In this document: in pieces, positions 25,538 to 32,904 of the stretch | Position numbering within the stretch: position 1 is the first letter of the stretch | Layout of the letters: every line of letters begins with the position of its first letter | NCBI GenBank assembly: GCA_016178505.1 | Contig: JACOTG010000148.1 | Location: 1-32,904, forward strand | From: Planctomycetota bacterium | GTDB lineage: Bacteria; Planctomycetota; JACOTG01 | Length of the DNA: 32,904 nt | Direction: 5' to 3' | Program-made: the position numbers and the translations under genes | Notes under the pieces: generated by a model | Told to the model about the DNA's origin: nothing | Database searches by the model: none | What the model saw: the letters and a program-made list of their open reading frames with translations, nothing else

Positions 25538-25602
25538 CGCGGCCCGAATTCTCGTCCGCGGTGTCACAACGGGCGAGAGATCCCGGTATTCCTCGTCGAT
25601 GA
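25534..25602 (+). CDS. 22-codon mini-ORF bridging the M49-like gene and the kinase gene
   Basis: MTRPEFSSAVSQRARDPGIPRR. The ATG overlaps the preceding stop (ATGA, 25534-25537) and its TGA overlaps the kinase ATG (ATGA, 25599-25602). The kinase start has no good ribosome-binding site of its own, so this ORF may deliver ribosomes to it. No function is claimed for the peptide. Confidence 0.28.
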   Translation: MTRPEFSSAVSQRARDPGIPRR

Positions 25603-27530
25603 AGCCGCAACGAACCACGCCGGAGCGCACGCCGGCGACCTACCCGACGTCCGAGTCGACCCGAGATCCGAGGCTCGAGGACGATCTGGGCGCATTCGGG
25701 TTCCACGACGACGATGCATGGCGACGTCGCGCGCAAGGCGCCGACGCCGCCCCGCCGCTCGGCCAGATCGGCGGCTACACGATCCTGGCGCCGTGCGCAC
25801 GCGGCGGACAAGGCGTCGTCTATCGCTGCGTCAGCGCCGACGCGCGCGTGGTCGCGCTGAAGCGCATCCACGGCGGCCCCGCGTCCCGCGCCCGTCTCGA
25901 ACGCGAGCTCGAGATCCTCGACCGGCTCGACCACCCCGCGATCGTCCGCGCGCGACCCGTCGTCGCGGACGACGAGATCCTCCTCGAGATGGAATGGATC
26001 GACGGCGAGCCGCTCACCAGTTGGGCGTGGGCGGGAGGCCGGCGGCGTCCGACCGCCGACATCCTCACGCACTTCCGCGCGGTCTGCGACGCCGTCCTGC
26101 ACGCGCACGATCGCGGCGTCGTCCACCGCGATCTCAAGCCGTCGAACCTGCTCGTCGATCGTCGCGATCGACCTCGAATCCTCGACTTCGGAATCGCGAA
26201 AACGTTCTCGGAGCCTTCGAGGGACTCCGCGCGCGTCACGCTCGGCACGCAGCTCCTCGGCACCCCGGCGTACGCGGCGCCGGAGTTGATCGCCGGCGAT
26301 CCCGCGACGGTCGACGCGCGCGCGGACGTCTACAGCCTCGGCGTCCTCCTCTACGAAGCGTTCACCGCGTCGAGTCCCTACGATCCGGACCTGTCCCTCG
26401 CGCAACTCCTCCGCGCCGTCGAGGAGGTCGAGCCGATTCGCCCGCGCCGCGTCGACCCGACGGTCCCGCGTGACGTCGAGGCCGTGATCTTGAAGGCGCT
26501 CCGCAAGAACCGCGACGAGCGCTACGCCTCCGTGCGCGATCTCGACGCCGACATCGCCTGCTGCCTCCGCGGCGAACGTCCGAGCGCCGCGCGCGCGGGC
26601 CTCGCGTTCGACGTGCGCTGTCTCGCGCAACGCCAGCCGCGGTTGGTCGCGGGGCTCGCGGTCGCGTTCGTGGCGGTCCTCGCCATCGCGACGATCTCCG
26701 TCGTCGACGCCGTGCGCCTGCGCTCCTCGCGCAACGAAACGCTCGCGGCTCACAATGCCGCCGAGAAAACGAACGACGTGCTCCTCAACATGATCTTGGA
26801 GCTCGACTCGCAACCGAAAGAGCGCCGTGACCTCCTCGCGGCGAGGCTCGCCGAGATGGAGAAGTTCCTGCCGCGCGAAGTGGGCGGCGACGCGGGCGCC
26901 CTCGCGCGTACGAAGGTCGCGTTCGGCCGCCTCTACGCGAAGCTCGGTCGCTTCGAGGAAGCCGACGGCCACTTGAGCGACGCCCTCGAGACGTACCGCG
27001 CCATGGGCGTCGCGGACCGCCAAAGCGTCGCGGACGCGCTGAGCCTGCTTGGACTCGCGCGCGCTCATCGAAAGCTATCGGGCGCCGCGGAGATCCAGAA
27101 AGAAGCCGTGCGGATGGCCGAGCGGCTCTTCGCGCCGAACGCACCGACGCGCGCCACCTACTACGCCGCGATGGGCGAAACGCTCCTTCTCGCGGACGGC
27201 GCCGCCGCGCGCGCGGAAGCCGACGAATGGTTCGAACGCGCGATCGCCCAGCTCGGCGACATGGGAAGGAAGTATCCCGGATGGCCGGGCGAAATCCTCG
27301 CCGACAAGGCGCGAGCGCTCGCGACGATCGGAGACGCCGCCGCCGCGCTCGACGCGTGCCGGCAGGCGGAGGACTTGTTCGACGCCGACCACGAGGATCC
27401 CGCGCAGTCGCCGCGGTACCACGAGCTCTTGGATCTCGATGCGACGCTCCGCGACGCGACGGGCGACGCCACCGGAGCCGCGCGACTCCGGGCGCGCCTC
27501 GCGTCGCCTTCCGAACCCCGTCACGAATGA
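25599..27530 (+). CDS. Transmembrane Ser/Thr protein kinase with TPR-like extracytoplasmic tail
   Basis: 643 residues. The kinase domain spans about 58-320: GYTILAPCARGGQGVVYR (glycine loop), Lys88 in VALKRI, the catalytic loop HRDLKPSNLL (H176, D178), DFG (196-198) and AYAAPE. The glycine loop and key acids are intact, so it should be active. A single membrane helix lies at about 349-370 (LVAGLAVAFVAVLAIATISVV). The tail (375-643) is helical with TPR-like pairs such as LARTKVAFGRLYAKLGRFEEADGHLSDALETYRAMG. This Hanks-type layout is common in planctomycetes and myxobacteria. The tail may sense a periplasmic ligand. It sits between the M49-like gene and two DJ-1 fusion genes, which may be its physiological context. 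Confidence 0.9.
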   Translation: MKPQRTTPERTPATYPTSESTRDPRLEDDLGAFGFHDDDAWRRRAQGADAAPPLGQIGGYTILAPCARGGQGVVYRCVSADARVVALKRIHGGPASRARLERELEILDRLDHPAIVRARPVVADDEILLEMEWIDGEPLTSWAWAGGRRRPTADILTHFRAVCDAVLHAHDRGVVHRDLKPSNLLVDRRDRPRILDFGIAKTFSEPSRDSARVTLGTQLLGTPAYAAPELIAGDPATVDARADVYSLGVLLYEAFTASSPYDPDLSLAQLLRAVEEVEPIRPRRVDPTVPRDVEAVILKALRKNRDERYASVRDLDADIACCLRGERPSAARAGLAFDVRCLAQRQPRLVAGLAVAFVAVLAIATISVVDAVRLRSSRNETLAAHNAAEKTNDVLLNMILELDSQPKERRDLLAARLAEMEKFLPREVGGDAGALARTKVAFGRLYAKLGRFEEADGHLSDALETYRAMGVADRQSVADALSLLGLARAHRKLSGAAEIQKEAVRMAERLFAPNAPTRATYYAAMGETLLLADGAAARAEADEWFERAIAQLGDMGRKYPGWPGEILADKARALATIGDAAAALDACRQAEDLFDADHEDPAQSPRYHELLDLDATLRDATGDATGAARLRARLASPSEPRHE

Positions 27531-27544
27531 CACGGAGAACGACC

Positions 27545-29380
27545 ATGCTTCCTTCGATCCGCGCCCAGCGCGCGCTCGCCTGTCTCGCGCTGTCGTCGAT
27601 GATCGCCGCAACCGGAAACGCCGACGAGGCGAACCCGCCCTTCCACACGCTTCGTGTTGGCATCGTCGTGTACGAAGGCGTGGAACTCCTCGACTTCGCC
27701 GGCCCGACCGAAGTGTTCGACGCCGCGAAAGGGCAAGCCGGAGTCGACGACGTGCCGTGGTTCGAGATCCTCACCGTCTGCCCGACGGAGGGGCCGGTGT
27801 CGACGAACGGCAGCGTCGTTCTCGAGCCGCGCTTCACGCCGCGGAACTGCCCGCCCCTCGACGTGCTCGTGGTCCCGGGCGGCGAGACCGGGGCTCTCGC
27901 GAACCCGGAGTTCCTGCGCTTCCTCACGGAGACGGCGACGCACGCGAAGGTCATGCTGTCCGTCTGCAATGCGGCGTTCACCTTCGCGAAGGCCGGGCTC
28001 CTCGACGGTCGCGAGGCGACCACGACCCATTCGTTCATCTCGGAACTGTCGACGGCGGGAAAGAACATCCGCGGCGTGAGCGAGCGCGTCGTCGACAGCG
28101 GGACGATCGTCACTGCCGGCGGCGTGTCTTGCGGCATCGACGGGGCGCTGCACGTCGTCGCGAAGCTGTGCGGTCGCAAGAACGCGGAGGCGGTGGCCGC
28201 TTATCTCGAGCATCCCTGGCAGCCCGGACCGAAGCTCGAGAAGTTGTACACCGATTGGTCGCCGCTCCTCGACGAGCGCGGCCGGATGCAGCAGGAGCTC
28301 GCCTCCCATCGGCGTCGTCGCGACTGGGCCGGGCTCGCGGACGTCGCACGCCGAATCATCGCCGCGGATCCGAACGACGGCGTCGCGTGCTATGAGCTCG
28401 GCCTCGCACTCCACATGCAGAAGAAGATCGACGAGGCGATCCCCTTCCACGAACGCGCGGCGGCGCTCGGCGCGAAACGAGCGCCGGCTCTCTACAATCT
28501 CGCGTGCGCCGTCGCGCTCGAGGGGGACAAGGAGAAGGCGCTCGAGACTCTGGGCCGTGCCGTCGACGCGGGCTGGCTGCGGCGCTCCATGACCGAGCAG
28601 GACGGCGACCTCGCGAGCGTGCGCGCGGATCCGCGGTTCGCACGACTGCTCGATCGCATGGGCCCGCCGGGAGTCGCGGGCCCATCGTGGGCGTCGGACG
28701 TCCTCGCGGCGGCGAGAGAGAGTCTCGCGAAAGCAAATCCGAACGCCGCGCTCGATGGATTTGTCGCGGCCGCGCTCTCACCGTCGGCGACCGACGACAC
28801 GGCCCGCGACGAGATTCAACGCACACTCGCGAGGCGGGACGTCGAGCCGAGCGAGCTCACATGGAAAGCGCGGCGCATTCTCGCGTCGCACCCGTTCTGC
28901 GGACACGTGGCGCTTTCACTGCCGGACGAGCCGGGCGATCCGCTCGTCGTCACGGGCACCGTATGCGACCCTCGCGGCAAGCCGATCGCCGGCGCCGTCG
29001 TCCACGTCTTCCACGCGGACGCGAGCGGCCGATACACGCCGGCGAAGGCGATGGACGAGCCGAACGCGCGCTTGAACGGTTGGGTCGCGACCGACGCGAA
29101 CGGCCGCTACGAGTTTCGATCCGTGCGGCCGGGCGGCTACGCGCAGCCGCGATCCGACGTGCCCGCCGACGCGGGCGACGAACGTTGGATTCCGGAGCAC
29201 GTGCACATCGAGGTCGCGGCGCGCGGGAGCACTCGGCGCTTCCAGCTCGTGTTCGCGGACGACCCGCGAATGACTCCGCGTTGGCAGCAGTGGGCCCGCG
29301 AAAACGAAAGCCCCGTGATCTCGCTCACGCGCGACGAGTCCGGCGTCCTGCACGGCACCTGCGACGTCACGATGCGCTGA
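27545..29380 (+). CDS. Exported DJ-1/PfpI + TPR + intradiol-dioxygenase-fold protein, paralogue 1
   Basis: 611 residues from ATG 27545, seven bases after CGGAG. ATG 27527 is in frame and overlaps the kinase stop. A signal peptide (to about residue 27) precedes a DJ-1/PfpI domain: LRVGIVVYEGVELLDFAGPTEVFDAA, the nucleophile Cys141 in SVCNAAF, and GTIVTAGGVSCGIDGALHVV. TPR helices follow (NDGVACYELGLALHMQKKIDEAIPFHERAAALG ... ALYNLACAVALEGDKEKALETL). From about 470 comes an intradiol-dioxygenase fold: GTVCDPRGKPIAGAVVHVFHADASGRY, YEFRSVRPGGY (Tyr532) and HVHIEV (His552, His554). Those match three iron ligands; the second Tyr is unclear. The substrate is unknown. Confidence 0.82.
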   Translation: MLPSIRAQRALACLALSSMIAATGNADEANPPFHTLRVGIVVYEGVELLDFAGPTEVFDAAKGQAGVDDVPWFEILTVCPTEGPVSTNGSVVLEPRFTPRNCPPLDVLVVPGGETGALANPEFLRFLTETATHAKVMLSVCNAAFTFAKAGLLDGREATTTHSFISELSTAGKNIRGVSERVVDSGTIVTAGGVSCGIDGALHVVAKLCGRKNAEAVAAYLEHPWQPGPKLEKLYTDWSPLLDERGRMQQELASHRRRRDWAGLADVARRIIAADPNDGVACYELGLALHMQKKIDEAIPFHERAAALGAKRAPALYNLACAVALEGDKEKALETLGRAVDAGWLRRSMTEQDGDLASVRADPRFARLLDRMGPPGVAGPSWASDVLAAARESLAKANPNAALDGFVAAALSPSATDDTARDEIQRTLARRDVEPSELTWKARRILASHPFCGHVALSLPDEPGDPLVVTGTVCDPRGKPIAGAVVHVFHADASGRYTPAKAMDEPNARLNGWVATDANGRYEFRSVRPGGYAQPRSDVPADAGDERWIPEHVHIEVAARGSTRRFQLVFADDPRMTPRWQQWARENESPVISLTRDESGVLHGTCDVTMR

Positions 29381-29410
29381 GTTCCGCTCCGCAGAACATC
29401 ACGAGAAAAG

Positions 29411-29450
29411 GTAAGTGGGAAAAATGATCCAGGCTCCGTATGCGTCAGTT
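29411..29450 (+). repeat. Boundary repeat copy D (class 2), supplying the start of paralogue 2
   Basis: 40 bp differing from copy A at one base. It contains the GTG (29415) and ATG (29424) start candidates of the second DJ-1 fusion gene and encodes its first residues. The CTCCGTATGCG end points into the gene. Confidence 0.85.
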
Positions 29451-31223
29451 GTTTTCGTGGCGATCGGCGTTGGGGCGTTGGCGCGCGGCGAGGATTCCGC
29501 GGTGCGCGGGTTTCGGACGCTGCGTGTCGGGATCGTCGTGCACGAGGGGGTCGAGCTCCTCGATTTCTCGGGCCCGACGGAAGTGCTCGCCCAAGCGGCG
29601 GAATCGTCGGAGATCGACGACGTGCCGTGGTTCGAGATCGTCACGGTCGCGCCTTCGTCGGCCAAAGTGCTGGCGTTCGGCGACGTCGTCGTCGAGCCGC
29701 GGTTCACGATCGCCGACTGCCCATCCCTCGACGTGCTCGTGATCCCGGGAGGCGCGACGCAAGTCCTGGAGCGCGACGAGGCGTTCGTGCGCTGGGTCGT
29801 CGAGACGTCGAAGCACGCAAAGGTGGTGATGTCGGTCTGCAGCGGCCGCGGCGTGCTCGGGAAGGCGGGACTCATCGAAGCGAGCGAAGCCGCGTCGAAC
29901 GGACGAGGCGCCGGCGATCCTCGCGTCGTCGACCATGGATCGATCGTCGTCGCCGGCACCATCGCGTGCGGCATCGACGGCGCGCTCCACGTCGTCGCGA
30001 AGCTCCTCGGCCGGAAGAGCGCGGAGTCGGTCGCCGCTCACATGAACTATCGCTGGCAGCCGGAGCCGACGCTCGTGGATTCGTATGGCGATTGGTCGCC
30101 GCTTCTCGACGACCGCGGGCGCCGCCTCCAGGAGATCATTGCCGACGGCAGACACGGCGATTGGAAGTCGGTCGCGGAAATCGCGCGACAGCTCACGACT
30201 GCGAATGCGGACGACGGCGCCGCGTGGTACCAGCTCGGCCTCGCCCTGCACATGCAGGGCAAGATCGACGAGGCGGTCCCCATTCACGAGCGGGCCGCCG
30301 CGTTCCCCGACCGCCGCCGAACGGCGCTCTACAACCTCGCATGCGCTTGGTCGATCAAGGGCGACGCGGAGAAATCGCTCGACACGCTCGGCCGCGCGAT
30401 CGACGCCGGCTGGCGAGGGCGAACGATGGCGGAGAAGGACGCGGACTTCGCGGCCGTTCGCGCCGACGCGCGATTCGCGAAGCTCCTCGACCGAATGGGC
30501 GAAGCTCCGGCAGCGAGCCGACCCAAGTGGGCGACGGATCTCCTCGACCGTGGGCGCGAGAAGCTGGCCATCGGACGCGGCGACCTCGCGCTCGAGTCCC
30601 TCCTCGATGCCGCCGGTGGATTCCCCGACGACGACGAGACCGTTCGCATCGAGATCCAGCGCGCCGTGTCACGCCCCGAGGTCGAAGTGAATGCGTACTC
30701 GTGGAAGGCGCGACGAGTCCTCGCGGCGCATCCGTTTCGCGGTCGCGCGACGCTCGCGCCGGCCGGCGAGCCCGGCGAGCCGCTCGTCGTCCAAGGCACC
30801 GTGCGCGACGCCTCCGGCAAACCGATCGCGGGCGTCGTCGTCCACGTCTTCCAGACCGACGCGAGCGGTCTCTACACACGCGAGGGAACGATCGACGAAG
30901 CGAACGCGCGCTTGGCCGGCTGGATCGCGACCGACGACGGCGGGCGCTACGAGTTTCGATCCGTTCGCCCGGGCGGCTATCCGAAGCCGCGCTCGAGCGT
31001 GCCGGCCAACGCCGGCGACCAGCGGTGGGTCCCCGCGCACGTGCACGTCGCGGTCACGACTCCGGGAGGCGCGTCGCGCCGATTCGAGATCGTCTTCGAC
31101 GACGACCCGCGCATGACGCCGTACTGGCGCCAGTGGGCGAAGGACAACGACTACCCCGCAATCGCGCTCGCGCGCGACGAGCAAGGCGTCCTCCACGGCA
31201 CGTGCAACGTGACGTTGCGCTGA
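29424..31223 (+). CDS. Exported DJ-1/PfpI + TPR + intradiol-dioxygenase-fold protein, paralogue 2
   Basis: 599 residues from ATG 29424 (602 from GTG 29415). It is a close paralogue of the preceding gene and was probably made by tandem duplication. The signal-like N-terminus [20 protein letters not shown] is encoded largely by repeat D and has no basic residue unless GTG 29415 is used. The DJ-1 domain keeps Cys139 (SVCSGRG) and IACGIDGALHVVAK. It lacks about 15 residues around the TTHSF segment of paralogue 1, near the active-site rim. The TPR part (AWYQLGLALHMQGKIDEAVPIHERAA) and the dioxygenase fold (YEFRSVRPGGY, His539, His541) are retained. The function is unknown. Confidence 0.82.
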   Translation: MIQAPYASVVFVAIGVGALARGEDSAVRGFRTLRVGIVVHEGVELLDFSGPTEVLAQAAESSEIDDVPWFEIVTVAPSSAKVLAFGDVVVEPRFTIADCPSLDVLVIPGGATQVLERDEAFVRWVVETSKHAKVVMSVCSGRGVLGKAGLIEASEAASNGRGAGDPRVVDHGSIVVAGTIACGIDGALHVVAKLLGRKSAESVAAHMNYRWQPEPTLVDSYGDWSPLLDDRGRRLQEIIADGRHGDWKSVAEIARQLTTANADDGAAWYQLGLALHMQGKIDEAVPIHERAAAFPDRRRTALYNLACAWSIKGDAEKSLDTLGRAIDAGWRGRTMAEKDADFAAVRADARFAKLLDRMGEAPAASRPKWATDLLDRGREKLAIGRGDLALESLLDAAGGFPDDDETVRIEIQRAVSRPEVEVNAYSWKARRVLAAHPFRGRATLAPAGEPGEPLVVQGTVRDASGKPIAGVVVHVFQTDASGLYTREGTIDEANARLAGWIATDDGGRYEFRSVRPGGYPKPRSSVPANAGDQRWVPAHVHVAVTTPGGASRRFEIVFDDDPRMTPYWRQWAKDNDYPAIALARDEQGVLHGTCNVTLR

Positions 31224-31235
31224 CGCGCCGGCGGC

Positions 31236-32904
31236 TCAGCGAAGAACGGTCGATCGGCCGGCGACGATGTCGACGTCGCCGTCGGGACCGAGCGTCGACC
31301 AGCACTCGTAGACGCCGGGCGCGAGCGGAACGCGCGGGCCGAGATCCTCCCACACGTACCAGAAGAGCTGTGGAGAGGACTTCCACTTCAGGCTCGACAT
31401 CGTGGCCTTCGATTCCGGCGCACGAACCAGATAGCCCGGCATCCACGTGAGGCGAAGCGGCTCGCCAACCCGCACGGTGACCGGCTCGCACAAGCTCAAC
31501 GACCGAGATCCGGCGACCTCCGTGAGAACGCACGCGATCCACTCGCCGGTCGTGACGCCCTCGAGCACGAAGTCGCCGTGACTGCCGATGATCGAGCGCG
31601 CCTCGTTGTCGACGAAAAATGCGCGCAGCGGTTCGCGCGGCTTCGGAGTCCGCGCCGGCGGCGGCACGAGCGTGATCCAATGATGCCTCGTGGAGTCGAG
31701 CCCCTCGACGACTCCCGTCACGCGACTCGTTGCTGCCGATTGCCAAGGCACATCGACGGTGGTGACGGCGCCGGCGTGGACCTCCACGGGGATGCCTACT
31801 TCGATTTGCGAATCGATCGAGTAAATCCATCGCTTCAGCATTGAGCGCGACGCGAGGCGATAGCTTCCCGGCGGCACGCGGTCGACGCGATACGCCGCAC
31901 CTCGCTGAACTGCCGGAAGCGCGTGACCGGCAGAGTTCACGAGCACGAGATCCGCAGCCTCGGGATGATCGCCGAGGATGTGCCCTTCGACGGCGCTACG
32001 GCGATCGAGCCGTACGACGATTTCGTCCGACGGCGCCGGGAGCATGACCGTGACGGGCCGCACGAAGAACTGTCGTTCGTCTGCGACCTCGATTCCGGCG
32101 ACACCCTCCTCCCAGCCAGTCGATTCGAAGAGTCCGTTCGAGTCCGTCGTCCCGGAGTCGACGAGCCCGGCCGCCATCAGAATCGCCCCGCTGTCGTTCG
32201 CCAGCGCTCGAACCCGAACCGCGATTCCCGAGAGCCGCGCACTCGTCTCGGAGAGCACGCGGACCCGCAGCGGCTTCGTTCGCTCGAGCGCGACGTCGAC
32301 TTCATCGCCGGGCGACACGAAGGCGTCGACATCCTTTTGCCGATAGCCGGGCGCCTTCACCGAGACGATTCGTTGGACGGGAAACGGGCCGCTGCAAAGC
32401 AGCGGGTACGTCGTCGCTCCGCCCGGACGAGATCCCCGAAGCATCGATGGATCGAGAGCCACGTGCATCAGCGGCTTGACTGGCCGTGCCGGCGACACGA
32501 GGAGGGCGAACTCTTCGATCGGCGCCTTCGTCGTCGCATCGATGACGCGAACGGTGAAGACCTCGCGCTCCACGATGACGATCGTCCGTGCGAGCACACC
32601 AACGGGCGGAACGAGCAACCTCATCCCGCCCTCCACGGCGGCCGGCGGATCTCCTTCCATTCGCTTCCACCGAGACTCGGAAAAACCCATCCCGAATGCA
32701 CCCTCCGGCGCCCAAATTCGGCAGACTCCGTCCGCCTCGCTGCGTCCATCGACAGAAAACGGAATCGGCACGTCGGACCGGCCAAGCCCGATCCGGACTC
32801 CGGAGACCGGCGCTGCCGTAGTGTCGACGAATTGCAGGACGACGTTCGGCGTTTCCGAAATGACGATGTCCACGGACTCGCTCTCCGGCCTCACGCTGGT
32901 GAAG
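31236..32904 (-). CDS. Large beta-sandwich-repeat protein, 5' end beyond the window
   Basis: The frame stays open to the right edge (about 556 codons visible), so the N-terminus is missing; an internal GTG at 32894 is not a supported start. The sequence is made of repeated beta-sandwich-like modules resembling carboxypeptidase-regulatory or Ig-like domains: LQFVDTTAAPVSGVRIGL, EVFTVRVIDATTKAPIEEFALLV, KPLRVRVLSETSARLSGIAVRVRAL, SAVEGHILGDHPEAADLVLVNSAG and YRVDRVPPGSYRLASR. Such modules are common in large exported planctomycete proteins. No catalytic motif is visible. It is convergent with the second DJ-1 fusion gene, with 12 bp between their stops, and no terminator hairpin is obvious there. 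Confidence 0.7.
   Translation of the reverse strand, partial: FTSVRPESESVDIVISETPNVVLQFVDTTAAPVSGVRIGLGRSDVPIPFSVDGRSEADGVCRIWAPEGAFGMGFSESRWKRMEGDPPAAVEGGMRLLVPPVGVLARTIVIVEREVFTVRVIDATTKAPIEEFALLVSPARPVKPLMHVALDPSMLRGSRPGGATTYPLLCSGPFPVQRIVSVKAPGYRQKDVDAFVSPGDEVDVALERTKPLRVRVLSETSARLSGIAVRVRALANDSGAILMAAGLVDSGTTDSNGLFESTGWEEGVAGIEVADERQFFVRPVTVMLPAPSDEIVVRLDRRSAVEGHILGDHPEAADLVLVNSAGHALPAVQRGAAYRVDRVPPGSYRLASRSMLKRWIYSIDSQIEVGIPVEVHAGAVTTVDVPWQSAATSRVTGVVEGLDSTRHHWITLVPPPARTPKPREPLRAFFVDNEARSIIGSHGDFVLEGVTTGEWIACVLTEVAGSRSLSLCEPVTVRVGEPLRLTWMPGYLVRAPESKATMSSLKWKSSPQLFWYVWEDLGPRVPLAPGVYECWSTLGPDGDVDIVAGRSTVLR

Noticed and set aside
25455..27068. Long minus-strand open frame opposite the kinase
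   Set aside because: It is antisense to a kinase with intact catalytic motifs and has Arg/Ala/Asp-rich mirror composition.

Overview
This is a high-GC, gene-dense chromosomal segment from a Gram-negative-type bacterium. Three things point to Planctomycetota or a related deep lineage: the ECF-type sigma factor, the Ser/Thr kinase with membrane anchor and TPR tail, and the many exported multidomain proteins. The assignment is an inference from gene content, not from a marker phylogeny. There are no tRNA, rRNA, CRISPR, phage or IS genes.

Layout. (1) 1-3153, minus strand: a three-gene surface-glycan operon (radical SAM/SPASM protein, NodU/CmcH-type carbamoyltransferase, GT9 glycosyltransferase running off the edge). 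(2) 3205-4643, minus: a lipoprotein gene apparently broken by a one-base frameshift, then a DUF4258/MqsA-like toxin-antitoxin pair. (3) 4815-5859: ssb (minus) and a PilZ gene (plus). (4) 8860-5881, minus: rpmE, prfA, a zinc-ribbon membrane protein and prmC, behind a good promoter. (5) 13220-8980, minus: ffh, rpsP, an endonuclease III-like gene, maf and two exported DUF192 proteins, behind another good promoter. (6) 13409-15264, plus: a probable gene remnant, then an ArsR-type regulator and an SRPBCC protein. (7) 15392-21472, plus: a mutagenesis cassette lexA, a 21-codon mini-ORF, imuA, imuB and dnaE2, with a perfect 8-4-8 palindrome in the lexA promoter as candidate SOS box. (8) 21473-23444: a cluster of small repeats, an unknown gene and a zinc alcohol dehydrogenase. 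(9) 23629-31223, plus: sigma factor, an M49-like protein that has lost its zinc ligands, a transmembrane Ser/Thr kinase with TPRs, and two tandem paralogues with the unusual architecture exported DJ-1/PfpI + TPR + intradiol-dioxygenase fold. (10) 31236-end, minus: a large beta-sandwich-like protein, partial.

The strongest undescribed signal is a set of small dispersed repeats that sit at gene boundaries. One class has five copies of exactly 32 bp, each centred on a palindrome whose arms covary (GTGCC-A-GGCAC, GTGTC-A-GACAC, GGGTC-A-GACCC). The second class is about 40 bp and ends in CTCCGTAYGCG, and that end faces the neighbouring gene in nearly every copy. Second-class copies lie on the stop codons of ssb, imuB and adh and supply the start codons of dnaE2 and of the second DJ-1 paralogue. 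Between imuB and dnaE2 two copies form a 22-bp perfect inverted repeat covering the dnaE2 start. This suggests that repeat insertion has rewired translation of the error-prone polymerase.
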